From: Tetrastigma voinierianum
Taxonomy: Eukaryota > Streptophyta > Magnoliopsida > Vitales > Vitaceae
DNA: 64,000 nt
Reading direction: 5' to 3'
NCBI GenBank assembly: GCA_016808115.1
Contig: JAEQBH010009464.1
Coordinates: forward strand, 22,280 to 86,279
The position numbers were made by a program, and so were the translations under genes. The notes below the pieces were generated by a model that had not been told where the DNA came from, made no database searches, and worked only from the letters and a program-made list of their open reading frames with translations. This document shows positions 1 to 12,189 of this stretch, piece after piece (position 1 is the first letter of the stretch; every line of letters starts with the position of its first letter).

Positions 1-1040
1 GGCGATATTTGGTAATTGGCGACAGATTACACAAGGAAGAAGATTAGAGCGTCATTTGATCGCGGTAGCCTCGGATCCAAGGATCTCAAAGGAAAAGTCA
101 GCGATAAATAGAACGCGGCGTGCGGCGAACGGCGGTCGACAAAGAATCGGTCGCGACATTAACAACCCGAATGGGCGGTTAATCTGAAATCACAGGAGGT
201 GCATCGAGTTAGGGCTGACCGAACCCTATAAATGCGTAATTGCTCTGAAGGAAGCGACTCTGGCGACTTTCAAAAAAGGGAATCATTATTTGTGAAAGGC
301 TCTTGTATTTTAATTTTCTTTTAACATTTTGTTTTTATTTAGATTGGTTGTTATTTCGTTCAAAATTTAGATCGAGCGTTAGTTGTTAAAGTAAAAGCTG
401 AATAAATTCTATTCTTTCAAATTCACATGAATTGTACGAATTCGAGACAAATTTTTGGAGATGGATCTCAGTTTCCGATTCTAGGTGGTTTTCTTGATGA
501 CACCATTTGCTTAAGGTGTAATCTAGTAGATTTAGAACTTGACTTCCAATGCATGGAGCTACTGTTCTTCCGAAATTATCTTTCTGCATAAATTTATCGA
601 AAATTGATGAACTATCGGTTTGTACCAAATCACTTGCTGAACAGGTGATACTATAGTGAATTAATGTAAAGCGTCCCCATACCGCGTAATACGGATTCCC
701 AATCTCATTCCTCTTGATTTCAGGAGCCTCGAGTGAAGCTTGGAAGAAGGCAATCACGAGAGCGATGAACTCATTCACGAAAGGTATCGAATCACGATAA
801 TGACGATCTAATAAACTACGCCGATTTAATCGATCAAATCTTCTTCTTGCCGAAAATCGAAATAGAGTTGAATGACGCTCCATTTATAAGCGAAGTTCTG
901 TTAAACGATCGTTAAATCAATGTTGCGAGGATCTAATCAGAAGATGTTGTTCCAATTTGGAGGAAGAGAAACCCGGTAAAGTGTAAACCCATGCTATGAC
1001 TATGTAGTAAGGCTAAGGTTTATGATCCTCGATACAAAAA
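1..1040 (+). repeat. Partial Athila-type LTR, + orientation (window begins inside it)
   Basis: This stretch matches the Athila-type LTRs at 22.5-25.5 and 35.3-38.3 kb when they are reverse-complemented. Shared landmarks in the same order are an exact GTCGCGAC palindrome (150-157), a block around GTGCATCGAGTTAGG (about 200-214), and a TATA-like CCTATAAATG at 225-234. On the minus strand a piece near 827-850 resembles AGAAGATTTATCGATTAAA in the other LTRs. The LTR end is guessed near 1,035, where TATGATCCTC resembles the end of the other copies. The 165-codon minus-strand frame at 386-883 lies antisense inside this LTR and is best explained as chance. About 1,040-1,630 shows nothing I can name. 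Confidence 0.5.
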
Positions 1041-1629
1041 TTAAAAATATTAGAAAAAAAGAAAAATACCTAAACAGCCAGCCCAGTTAAAAATGAATCC
1101 TCCAATCTCGTCTTGAAAAGCAGGGAAAGGTAGATGAACGAGTGGCGTATGGAGGAATCATTGCACTATCATATTCCTTAGACGGTTTTAAAATCTATGG
1201 TTCATGAAGCAAGTTTCGGTCGATACGTAGGAATTGAGAAAGTGTTCCTGATAAGCAATTATTTTCAATGCTCCTTTAAAGATAATGACCGATCTGTTCT
1301 TATTTTAATTTTCGGTTTTATTCTCTGTTTGTTGATATAATTCACACATGTCTTAGGCTTTTACATTCAAGGTTTTCAAAGGCTGATTCATTACATCAGG
1401 AAGTCGAGCCTAGTATAAAAGTTTGAGTAGTGAGGGTGGTTGATTGAGAATTCTTGGAGATCTACATCTGGATCGATCTCTGCGGACTTAAATCAAATTT
1501 ACTGCTTGTTCGACCACCACGCTTGCGGCATCACGGATCAAAACGAAAAATGATTTTACTCTGCGTAAAACCGGCTTTTAATCATTATAATAGATAAGAA
1601 CCTAACAATAAACCGGTTTCATGGCATTA

Positions 1630-1960
1630 TTGGCACGGGGGATTGAATGGTCGCTTTGGTGATAACGTCCACCAATTTATATCAGTCGTTTTGATCCGCA
1701 TCTATCTTCGTCACGAAGGAACGATGTTGAGGTTGGAAGCGAAGGAAATTTATCGACCGAGTTTATTCTGGATGCTGAATCTACGAGAGAATTGCGTCTT
1801 GTGCGTCTGGTTAGCGTTAAGCCCGACATGATAGTGTCCCGAGGTATTTCGCGTCTCCATTATAGGAAGTATACTCCGGATCCATTCGCATTATTGGTGG
1901 ATTGGGGGGCGAATTGAGGTTGACATTGATGGGACAGCCGAGGAGGGACTAGATGTGCCA
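1630..1960 (+). pseudogene. Chromovirus integrase C-terminal tail, broken
   Basis: In the intact protein this is the end of the integrase of a Ty3/gypsy chromovirus, which joins element DNA to the host chromosome. Two adjoining frames give VFRVS and then RKYTPDPFALLVDWGAN (about 1,841-1,920), which matches the conserved block after the integrase core in Tekay/Del-type elements. A weaker match upstream (about 1,735-1,800) fits the preceding GPY/F-type region. At least one frameshift and several stops separate the blocks, so no product is possible. The same block occurs on the minus strand at 14,352-14,409. Reverse transcriptase and the integrase core are not recognisable upstream. The position just before a polypurine tract and LTR fits the 3' end of a + strand element. 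Confidence 0.7.
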
Positions 1961-2190
1961 AAATTTTGGATAGGCTATTGATCGAGGTTTTGTGACTATT
2001 TGTAGAGCTAGTAGAGGTGCCATAGAACCACTATGAATTAGATCCGCGTGGGACGTGAGGACGATCGCGGGCCACTTTATCTTCTTGTTTAGGATGAAGG
2101 TCCCTTGGTTTAGTCATTGGATTTAAATCTTTGTTTACATGCATGGTGGAGATTTATTATATGCATGTGGTAGTGTGATTGTCTAAATTG

Positions 2191-2216
2191 GATGAAATTC
2201 TAGCCCTAGGAGGAAT
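2191..2216 (+). other. Polypurine tract and 3' LTR junction
   Basis: GATGAAATTCTAG followed by a purine run, CTAGGAGGAA, resembles the junction at 14,021-14,060 and 54,141-54,150 on the other strand. In chromoviruses the polypurine tract primes plus-strand DNA synthesis and sits directly before the 3' LTR. 1,960-2,190 should hold the chromodomain, but I could not read one there. Confidence 0.45.
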
Positions 2217-4213
2217 CATCAGACAGAATTCAGTTGATGTAATCGTGTTGAGTCAAATCAGTTTGTTCTCTGAATCTCGGATGGCGAAGCAGTTTCAGAT
2301 TGGAATCGTCTCGAAATCTAGTTAACGTGAATTTTGAGACGATCGGAGTTGGAACATTTTCGAGGCATCGCGGTTCGGGTCTTGTCAGCGATTACCGATC
2401 GTGGCCAAGATCCCTTATAACACGCAATACTCATGTGCCATAAGTGGCATGGTGGAGAAACGGATGAAAATGGATAGTCGAAAGGATAATTAAGTGAAAA
2501 CTAGGAAAGAGGGACATAATGGTCATTTTGAAAGTGGAAGATTATTGAAAAGACGAAACCCTTTCAAATAATTATTTGTCTCTCCCACAATTGAGAAAAA
2601 TCTTGAATTGAAGGAGGAATAAGGTCAGAAGATGGAAATGGCGTTTTAGGCGAGAGAGGTTAGACCTCTACAGAATGAGTAAGAATCGGCGTGGAAATCG
2701 ATGAACAAGAAGGAACTCTGAGGAGGGCCTCTGGCGTGGGCAAGTTTGAGGTTTCGACCAAACCTTGAAGGTGGGGTTTCTCGCGGGTTTTATTCTTCAT
2801 TTGATGCCTGACAATGGATTTGAAGTTGAATGGTAGTGAGGGCCGTTGATCTGGTCAAAATCTTGGGGCCAGATTATTATAATTTTTTAAACCCAATTCG
2901 TCTGACCAGCATTGTCCACGGCGGTGGGTTGTTAATTGTGCATTTATGTGTTGGCGTAGCGATATTAACAGGCAGAATAAGCGGTAAGCTTAGTTCTAAG
3001 TGAACCTGGATGATGATTGTAGGAATGTGGGGTTCCTTGTTCGAACAATGGTTTCGCAAATAATTTTGTAAATAATATGTTTGACCGATAATTCAAGTTG
3101 AATGGATTAGTGTTTGATCATTAGCCCGCTGACTGTTGATGTATGGAAATGTGAAATTTCACCAACATGTTTGTGTGATTTAAATTAATGTGAATGCCAT
3201 GATTTATATTTGCATGTGTCGGCTTGAAATGGAATTGGCATCATGCATTCCATATACAGCACAGACACCACTAGGGTGTCTGAGTGAGTGCATGAGGTAA
3301 TTCTAGAGAGAATGGTTTCGGAGGGTTGTCCAAAAAATATATTAATAGTGGAGGTAGTCCATACTAAAAATATCAATATTGGGAGGCGACCAAGTATTCA
3401 CATGGATGAATCCCATAATAATAATCAGTCGAGTCATTGATTGATATACATATCGGAGAAGGTTGTCTGAATAAAGCTCAAAATAATATAAACAAATATC
3501 TTTTTTGAAATAATGTTTCTCATCGTGGCAAACAGAGTGTGAAATTAAATGAGGACTCGGGGTAAGGGTTGATCATATAAAAGCATTGATGGATCACATT
3601 TACTTGAATGTGTGTTTTTCATTGGGCATTGCATATGCGCCAAATTTGAAGAGTATACATGGGGTGGATTTCAACATTGAGCGACTAGCTCACATGTCGA
3701 GATACTGGCACACCTGAAGTCTGCCAGGGAGGCGTCTCGAGGAGCGGTTCATCTGCCAGGCCTTTAGAGAAGAAGCGGAATCCAGGCTGATGGTTTTGCA
3801 ACCATATTAGAATGTTTTCAGCTTTTATTCTTCTGTTCTTATATAGAAGTAAATCAGCCTAACTCTTGTAAACTTCTGATATATGGATGGGATGTTTTCA
3901 TGAGTGTGATTTGCTCATTTAAATTGCGATTTATGCTGATGAATTCTGTTGGGCCAGATTAGGATGTTCTTATTTGCTTTAAGTATAATACAGGGCCAAG
4001 AAGTCATACTACTGATCTTGGATGTATATGGAGACCACAATGTAGTCATTGTGTAAATAGACGAGGTTATACGAGTGTTGTATTTGCGGAGTAGAAACTC
4101 CATCTGAGAATTTCTACCCAGATTTTCTATGAGTGCGTCTGCTGAACCTTTGGAAAGGCATCCACTAATGTCATGGGTGTGGATGATCTAGCCCGACCCA
4201 GGGTGAGGCGTCA
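2217..4213 (+). repeat. Chromovirus LTR L1, + orientation (3' LTR)
   Basis: This is about 2.0 kb and matches the LTR at about 59,110-61,031 in order over most of its length. Shared landmarks are ATCTCGGATG near the start (2,272 and 59,176), AATTGTGCATTTATGTG (2,935 and 59,829), GAGAGAATGGTTT (3,306 and 60,208), TTGAATGTGTGTT (3,604 and 60,482), TTAGAATGTTTTC (3,808 and 60,657), and an end near GGCGTCATA (4,205-4,213) versus GGGGCGTCCTGA. It follows the integrase tail and polypurine tract at 1.6-2.2 kb, so it is read as the 3' LTR of that element. Any frames inside are non-coding. Confidence 0.65.
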
Positions 4214-7200
4214 TAATCTTAAAATCTTTCTTTTTGTTTCTTATCTGCTCTACGTTTAGAGGCCTCTTCTTGTATATAAATAATTAGTCTTTAAACTTTC
4301 TAAGGTTGGGATGAATATTAAATATTTTTTAATTAAGGTGATCTGTATTCATGTTTTGACATGTTAATTCAGCCGGGATCTCAACAAAATAAAAAGATGC
4401 AGGTCATTGATTGACATCACTGATTGTGATAAAGCTTTCATTTTGTTCTTTGACCCTTGTCTTCTTTGTTGCTTGATTTTCTTAATTGTTTTTTATCTGG
4501 CATAGAATTACCGACATTTGTGGATGATCTTGGAAGAGCTTAACCACATTACTTCTTAAGACATGATGATTTATTTCAATATCATTAAAAACATAGGTAA
4601 TTTTTTCTTTATATGTTATCTTAGACAATGAGAAATTTATTAAACTGTTATGAACCAGATTACTGATGCCTTGCCTTTGACTTTATCTTTGACCTCTTTA
4701 CCATCCCCTGAGCTTGTTTGGGTTAAGGATGGTGTCTTGTAAACTCTCAATGTTAAGCATGTGGGTTTACATGTTGGTTGCATATAGATATCATGAGACT
4801 ACAGATCAGGGATTGATTAGGAACGGCGCCAAATGGGCGCAGCATACCAATGTTGTGTGCAAGCGCTGATTTATTCTACTCTGACTGATATTCTTCAAAT
4901 TAAAAACAATACCGTCACTGGGTGTTCTGACATATAATTAGTGAACAAGACGTTCTAAAAATAAATGAATGTGTTTGTTTGCAAGTGGAGCTCAAAAGTT
5001 GAGGATGAGATTAAAAATATGTGGAGAATTATTACAAATGTTTGATAAAATCTTCTTACTTTATCACAATTGGATCAGATGAACCAATTCACTTTACATT
5101 CTCTCGTGTGGTTCAAATATATATCTGACTTAGTGACAATAAATCTAGTTTTTGTAGCTGTGCACATAATGAGATGTTTAAATACTACCTTGCTGTTTGA
5201 TGTATTTTTTAACTCTTCAAAAATGTTTCAAGAAATGTTTGTTTTTTTTTCAACCCTTTATAATATTTCTCATTTTTATATTAGAATTTGGATTTGATGT
5301 TCAGATGAATTGATGATCTGGGACATTTACATGACTCCTCAGCAATAAAACATATTCACTATATGAACATATATCTTGACTTTTCCTTGAAAAAGAATCG
5401 TTTAGATGTATAATATATAGTTATCATAATATTTATGTCTATAATCAGTCTCTTTTACTATAGTGTGAAGGACAATTTGTTCTTAATCTACAGAGTGTTT
5501 TGAGAGAAAAATTACAGATAATAAAATATTTAGACTCTGTTTTTCTTAGCAAGATATTTTCTTATTATACAAATGTATCATTTTAATGCCTTAATTATCT
5601 GGTTGGTTCTTACTGAATTATGATTTGAAATACACATTATATATATGAATAAGGTTTACAATCCAAAAAATATTCATTGCTTTCTTAGGTTTGAAATATT
5701 GAAAAGTTATTTTGGTCATTGACTTTTTAAGTATTAGTCGCTTGAAGACCTAATATAGGGAGATGGGTTCAATTAATGCATTTTACAGGTTAATGTTTTA
5801 ACTTTGAGTGCGTCTGTTTGAGATTTGTTGGGCCAGACCTTGATTGTTGACTGTCATGTTAGTTGGTCTCTATTGAATACTTATGTGTTTTGACACGACT
5901 TTACATGCGTTTAACCAGTGGCTGGTACCACCCAATCCCCTCCAGCTTTATTTAAAGTCATTTACGATTTAACTTCTGTTTATAGTTAGGTTGAATATAT
6001 GATTTTATCTTTGGGAATATTCTTCATTTACAATACTTATCTTCATTGTCTATTAATTAATAGATAATGTTAGTGTTGTGCTTTATGTTCTAACATGAAA
6101 GCTATGGTGCATCTAAGATTATTAGGCTATAAAACTATTGAATATGATACAGGCACATATTTTAGGACGTGGTAGAATGACAAATTTGAAATATTCTTTT
6201 ACTTATATCTTGTTGAAACTTTGAATTTAATCATTCTTGCTGAAATAATTGTATATCAATACAGATATTCTCTTAAAAAAAGAGTTAGAAGATCTTATAA
6301 CCTTATACTTCTTATGGTTTTATTCACTTTATAACATGGAATATTGTATGTATATGACAAAGCATCATTAAATTTAAGTAGGATGTTTATTTTTTTGCTA
6401 ATAAAAAAATTTATATTGTTTACTAACATATTCAAACCTTTATACTTATAAGTTTGGGTTTTGAATTCGATTACTTCTAAAATATTTTTTACAGGTTTTA
6501 ATTTCCCTGTCTGTTTTGATTTTTGTGATTTTGCAAATAGTTGGTATTTCTGTGTAAGATCTAGACTTTAGATTTCTCGACTATGACTTACTTTCTTTTG
6601 TTGTTAGCGTCATTTAACACTTTATATACTTTTCATGTGAAAAACTATTCTTATGTTTTATTTTTGGATGTGTGGTTTTTTGTTTTTATAATATATATAT
6701 ATATATATATATGCTATATCTATATATATATATATAAGTGAATCGATTTCTTACAATATTAAGGTTATAGTTTATTGAAAAAGACTATGTATAAAGATGG
6801 AAGATAACATAATATAACATTAGAAATGTTTATCTTTAGATTACTGAACATTAAATGAAATCAGTTGTTGCTCTAGAATAAATATCTTTCTGGGTTTCTT
6901 CTACTAATTTGGACTATAATGCATATAAAAATTTATTTTCAGAATTTTATAACCTATTTTTCAGAATTATATTCATGTGTTTACTCATTTTTCCATATTT
7001 ATTATTTAGACACCGCATACTCTAGTCAATAGGAGACTTTTTTATGTTAATATGTGAGACTTTTCAGATAATTAGGTAAACAAAGGCAAAAACCTCTTAT
7101 ATAGCTTTTTCTTTTTGTAAACTAGATCTACTTGTTTATTTATTTTATTAAACTATGATCTTTAACTTTTTCTTGCTCTGCTAGTACATCACCCTGTAAT

Positions 7201-7804
7201 AATATGGTTTTTCAAAATACAAAGATTTTGTGATTTTCATTGATATCTAAAAAAAAAAAAATATTAGATATAAATGGGGTTAAGTGCTTTTATTAAAATT
7301 TATGATTCCCATTATGAGTAAATGTTTATAAGCATGCTCAATGCTATGAAACATAGAGTATAATATGTTTATCATTCTACAATTAATATAGTTAAATTAC
7401 TGAGGCATAGATTTATATTTTCTAAAAGATGCAGTTTAAATGTACTTAATTTATAATTTTTCATTTATTTAAATTTAAAATATATTGTAATTGTTGGCAC
7501 TCTTTGTCTTTGTAGGAAAAATCGCCAAGTTGTAACAATCAATGGAAAAGGTGGTCAGCCTTAATTAAGACATATGTTTCCAGTGAAGCTCATGATCACG
7601 ATATATTAAGAGGCTTAAGTCGTGCGCCTGACCACCCTGCATTCACATCATTGATCTAAACACGATAAGTCCTGCATGATAGAATCGAAAGTGACTACAA
7701 AGCAAAATGAGCTCATCAAAGTTAAGGGCTGAATCTAAGCGCAAACTATCCTAAAGGCCGTTTAACTAGTTTATTATCAGACCAAAGCCAGCATTCACAT
7801 GTCA
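4214..7804. other. AT-rich stretch without genes
   Basis: This is 3.6 kb of strongly AT-rich sequence with frequent stops in all frames. I see no protein motif, tRNA or LTR boundary. One weak similarity, TTAATTCAGCC with ATTGATTGACAT at about 4,365-4,415, recurs at about 48,465-48,520, so part of this may be an unclassified repeat. A TA microsatellite lies at 6,688-6,736. Confidence 0.6.
6688..6736. repeat. (TA)n microsatellite
   Basis: Two runs of alternating T and A flank a short GCTATATC interruption. The sequence is self-complementary and could form a cruciform, but there is no sign of function. Confidence 0.9.
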
Positions 7805-7805
7805 A

Positions 7806-7824
7806 GATCAAGCTTCTGAAAATC
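7806..7824 (-). other. Degraded primer-binding site
   Basis: Read on the minus strand, GATTTTCAGAAGCTTGATC sits directly inside the LTR that begins at 7,825. It is a poor relative of the initiator-Met-tRNA site seen more clearly at 19,261-19,278. Position is the main support. Confidence 0.3.
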
Positions 7825-9401
7825 TGTGGCGCTGAATCCCAGAGTCCAGTTGTGCTTTACGCCGACTGTGAGCTTTGTGCGTTTCATATCCTTAAGACCC
7901 GTACATGAGTAAAATGATCACGTGGGCCCTTAGCCCTCTCTTAAAATTGTATGTCTTATGCAAGGAGTTTATTACAATTTGTTTTTTGATTCTAAATTAT
8001 CAAAGTGGGTCTTTTGGGATTTTTACAAAAAAATACAGTAGACTGTATTAGACCATTTGTAATATTCTCTCAAACCTCGGGATTAAATCTCACTCCCCGG
8101 TCTGCCTTCGGTACACAGATAATTTTTCTCGACGGGGTGGAGTAATGCCAAGTGGTTGAATTCTCTGCATGGGTTCTATTCACTAGTGCATATAATGTAG
8201 CAAACATTGAAAACAAATGTGATCTACTTGGACTCTTGTCTTTATGATACCACAGATCTCATATTTCCCTCCCTGCCTGCACCAAATCGTGCATGAAAAT
8301 TTGTTTTCAACAAAATATTTCATTCACATTTAAAATCCACCACAGGACAACTCTACTCAGAACCTGGGACATATAAGACCATGGAAATCTCAGAATCTCG
8401 GACATCCTCAGGCGTTGGACATCCTCAGAGCAGCGGACTTTTATCAGTGTTCTTGGACACCTCGAACCTTTGACAGCCCTCAGGAACTACCGGACATTAT
8501 TCTGATAAACTTTAAAATCATACACTCGACTTGGGCGTTGCCTTTCAAGGCCACCATCGATGCATCCATAATCTTGATCTTACCATGTCTACGACGGGTT
8601 TATCTAACACAGAAACCATAAGAAGATGGGCTTGCATAAATCTGACTCTAACCTCAGTCGACCCAAACTATGCACTCACGATATAAATGTGATGTTCTTG
8701 TGTATCTGATGATGCTGGCTGCATTTTATTTATGTCACTGAATATTTACCTCAAAACTACCAACCGCATAGACAGTTCACGGTGGTTATACATCCCACCA
8801 CCATGGTATATTTATTCAAATATCAAGCAGTAACACTGATATCAGCACCACCAGGACAAATTTTCAGGTATACCGTCAGTTCAGGGACTACTCTGATGAT
8901 AGTTCTAAAATTTCCGACATTAGGTCGACTTTGGGGTAAAACCATGACCCTCCGGCCTCACACCATCAAACCATTCAATAAGCTCTTAGCGAAAAAAATA
9001 AAAGCAAATGAAACCCCTCCACGGGTTGTCGAAACTCCACGATCAATCTGCATAACTTTTGCAGTGGGGACGACTTCTTTTGCCTCGGCCGGAGTTTTCT
9101 TTGGATCGATCAGAGAAATGCGAAGTTGGGGCCTCTCTTCTCAAATCCTTCTCTCTCTACCCTTCTTCTCTTTCTTTTTCCTCCCTAAATTGGTTGCAGG
9201 TCAGGAAGTTGAGTAGTGAATCCCTCTCACTTGCCACTTACCCAGTCAAGCCATGTTGGCTCGTGAGTTTTATCTAAACCATATCCATCTTACATGGATT
9301 TTCCTCCAATCGCATGATGCGTAGCTATATATATGACCCCGCCCAGCTCCATTGTTTGACTAGATCACGCATGACGCTGTGGCGCCCTCAGGCCGCCCAA
9401 T
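7825..9401 (-). repeat. Tekay-type LTR copy E, minus orientation, truncated
   Basis: It begins TGTGGCGCTGAATCCC, the same kind of terminus as at 19,279 and 52,325. It contains CTCGACGGGGTGG (about 8,129-8,141), shared with 12,650 and 52,615. From 8,340 on it aligns in order with 52,030-52,324 and then with 57,560-58,270, which are two halves of another copy. The right end appears cut at about 9,401, where a second LTR-like terminus starts. The 144-codon + strand frame at 8,782-9,216 falls in this LTR and has no recognisable protein similarity, so I do not call a gene. Confidence 0.6.
8360..8510. repeat. Degenerate minisatellite, GGACAT/CCTCAG units
   Basis: Short units built on GGACA followed by CCTCAG recur every 20-30 bases, for example CGGACATCCTCAG, TTGGACATCCTCAG and TTGGACACCTCG. 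The homologous LTR at 52,030-52,210 carries the same kind of repeat with different spacing. Confidence 0.6.
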
Positions 9402-11440
9402 GTGAAACCCAGAAAATCGGGATTTTGGATAAAATTAAAATAAAAATTTGGGTTAAATCTGTAAGTATTTCCGATCAGTTCGTAAGCAGACTTCTCAAGA
9501 TTGTCGTCCACCGAAATTTAACTTCTACGTCCAATTTAGTTAGATTCAGGGTGGTCGGGATTCCGCGTTTTTCGAGCGTGGTGTGGATGTGCGCTGTGGT
9601 GGGGATGCCGCGGCTGCAAGTCATGACCACTTGGCGCTAATAAGTAATTGCTCACAAAATTAGCCATGTTGTGAGATTTGATTTATATTCATATTCTAAC
9701 CATGAAACATGATGTCATAAAGGGAATTATGAAATAGGAAAAATGATGGAAATTTTGTATTACATGTGAGACTTGAGGAAATGGGGGCAATTTCTATGGT
9801 AATAGAATGATGATTTCTCCAAAGGAGGAGAGAGAGGGGAAAAGAAAGAAAAATGGAAGCAAGGAGGAATGATTCAAAAGGGGAGAAAGAAGAAAAAAAA
9901 GAAAAAAAGGAAAAGCGAAAAGAAAAGAAAGGAAGGAAGCAAAAGCGTAGGGAGGAAGGAAAAAGGAGATCACCGGTGGCTGGATGTTCTTGTTTTAGAG
10001 AGAGAGTGTCGCCACAGCCTGCAGGTTTGTAATGATCCAGTAGTCGATTCCTTAGAACAAGAGGGAAGTTGTGATACACCACCGGGAGAATGGCCGCGTG
10101 GACTCAGTTTTGGAGTTCTTGACTTCAAAGGTGGATCTTTCTACCTGGTTTTTACTTTTAGCCTAAAGGCTTTATAATGGTAGGGATTGCTTATGGGGGG
10201 CACGAAGGCCATGGATTAGTTCAAACCTTGGACTAAAGATATGGATTTCACGCGGCCAGTTTGGGATTATAGGGTGGGTTTTTCAAAGCGGTTTCTAGAT
10301 ATTGTTGTTGATAGAGATATGTATGGAACCATGCCGTTCCGCTTGTAGAGAGCCGTGACCTGCACTACATTAATGGTCCCAGTTTGGGGCCTGTTATGTC
10401 ATTCTCGGCTTTGCTTGAATAACATGCGAGTGGTGTAAATGTGATATTGATGCTGTGATATGGTTTACATGTTGAGGTATATGTATAAATTATAATTATC
10501 TGGGTGTGCAAAAATGTTTTCAATAGTGTTCATTCATGCATATGACATGTGGAAAATGCACATTGGCATCGCCATGCCTTACAGTCATAATCTGAGGCCG
10601 TGGGTGTGGGTGAGAACATAGTTGTTGCAGTGTGGGTAAGATAGATTACGTGAACTTCGGAAAAATGGGACAAAGTCTAAGGTAGAGTATCACGAGGTGT
10701 GTGAAATGATCAAAATGATAAATTACATGTTTTGGCGAGACAAGTTGGGGTAGATCCCCCGGTGAGAAAGTCCACATAATATTCCCCAGTTGAACTGAAT
10801 CAGATGTAAGTTCATTGAAAATGTTGAAAAGAAGTGAAATCTCAGTTATTAAGCCAGAAATCGTGACACAAAATAAAGGAAAGAATCAAAATCAGTTTTG
10901 ATAAATAAGTGGAGGGTTTTCAATGGTTTAGTCGAGGTGTGTATTTGGTTTATTTCATTTGCATTCAGTGCAGAAATTGGTTGGGACTTTCGGTGGTGAG
11001 CATGAGGGGTTGCATCTCTGTACATCGTCTGAACATTCATATAGAGAATAATTAACATGGAATGTGATTGGTGTTTACTATATATGCCATTACATATGCA
11101 TTTTTAGGTGAGAATCGCCTTATACGAGAGAGTGCTCTCTGGGCACGCTCGCAGTCGTGGGACCACTAGTGCAGGGGACTATCCGGGAGGCGATGCCTTG
11201 ATGAGAGTATCATTGAAAATAAAAATGTGCTTTTCAGAGATTTTGTACTGTATAAATCTTTTTTGTAGAATAACTAGAAAACTATAGAAATAGGACAAAC
11301 TCTTCTTTGAGTATTAGGTTGTTTGGGCCCCGAGGCTATTTTTACTCGAAGTGCTCGTCTGGCGATGCGAGATGTATAGATTTTCAGTGAGTTATTGGTG
11401 GTCGGCGGACCCCGGAAAATGAGGAAAAATCCTGAGCATG
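9402..11440 (+). repeat. LTR-like block L2, probably + orientation
   Basis: It begins TGTGAAACCCAGAAAATC, which corresponds to the outer terminus of the chromovirus LTRs when they are read from their 5' side (compare the reverse complement of 20,987-21,004 and 54,131-54,140). The last part has CGGACCCCGG, similar to the ends of L1 and L3, and the GGGACTATCCGGGAGGCG block near 11,180 recalls 3,735 and 60,585. Similarity to L1 and L3 is patchy, so it may be a separate family. No primer site or internal region can be seen after it. It contains a purine-rich run at 9,824-9,971. Confidence 0.4.
9824..9971 (+). repeat. Long polypurine low-complexity run
   Basis: About 150 bases are almost entirely A and G with only scattered pyrimidines. 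This makes artificial Lys/Arg-rich frames on the + strand and Phe/Ser-rich frames on the minus strand, including the 128-codon frame at 9,696-10,082. These are composition effects and I do not call genes. Confidence 0.8.
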
Positions 11441-11625
11441 CAGAAGTGTCCGCCTGACGCAGTGTAAGCGTAAGTCAGATTGTCTCGAATTCAGCGAAGT
11501 CGACGTGTTTAGCTAGATTTGAGAGCATTTATCAGTGAAGTCTGTTTTCATCTCGAGATCTAGAAGATTTCGAATTTTCTTGCCAAAGTGCCAGTTTTAT
11601 CTTCGCCAGTACGATTTAAGGTTCA
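11440..11625 (-). repeat. Outer end of a minus-oriented Tekay-type LTR
   Basis: The order GCCTGACGCAGTG, GCTAGATTTGAG, TCTAGAAGATTTCG, then GGTTCA directly before TTCTCTCCCCG parallels the last 200 bases of the LTR that ends at 14,020 (CTCAGCGTG, TCTAGAAAAATTTTGG, ACTCA before TTCTCTTTCCCC). The final CA is placed at 11,625. Confidence 0.45.
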
Positions 11626-12189
11626 TTCTCTCCCCGCCGAAAAATTTGAGTCCCAAATTCCCTTTGTAATATCGACCATGTGCCATATGACACTATACAA
11701 CCAATTCTTGCTTGGTGATATGACGATGACCTTTACAAGGGTTGCAATTCGCGATAACGATGGTAAATCATTTTAAATCATAAAACCCGCATGAATATCG
11801 AATATGTCTGCTACAGGAAGGTACACCATGACGGAATTTCTAAGATCTGACTCGATCGACTATGGTCGACTCTCTACCACAGGTTCTGGAAATCCGCTCT
11901 GAACACCATAGAGGCCTTGACCTCTAAACCACGCCTTTCACACATGATGCAGCGTTGAATGAATAACAGTCATCGATTCTGCTATCCTCATTCAAAAACC
12001 AGTGCAAGTAAAAACATACCCTACATATAAAGCCTCGATTGCTTCGGCTCAAGTCTGATCAGTTCATCTTACTCCTTATTTAAATAAATGATCTCTCATA
12101 TCTTGTTTGATGATAAATGGCTCGTCATCGTGATGCCCAGGTGCTGGTCGACCTGCAGAGGTAATCTTCAGTTCCTCGACCTATTAAGG
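11626..12189 (-). other. Polypurine tract and 3' internal remnant of an older minus-strand element
   Basis: Directly next to the LTR end, the minus strand reads a purine run (CGGCGGGGAGAGAA at about 11,626-11,639) preceded by a GAATTTGGGACTC block. This is the same arrangement as at 14,021-14,060. The remaining 500 bases hold no readable protein. They may be the tail of an element interrupted by the insertion that starts at about 12,190. Confidence 0.35.

Noticed and set aside
386..883. 165-codon minus-strand frame, one of the two longest in the window
   Set aside because: It runs antisense through a stretch that aligns with the Athila-type LTRs, has no motif I recognise, and is not open in the other LTR copies.
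4801..4870. Possible tRNA gene around GGCGCCAAATGGGCGC
   Set aside because: No cloverleaf, T-loop or acceptor pairing could be drawn.
8782..9277. Overlapping + strand frames with a hydrophobic segment
   Set aside because: They fall inside LTR E. The hydrophobic part comes from a pyrimidine-rich run, and the homologous LTR F does not keep the frame.
9696..10177. Lys-rich + frame and Phe/Ser-rich minus frame
   Set aside because: Both are products of the polypurine run.
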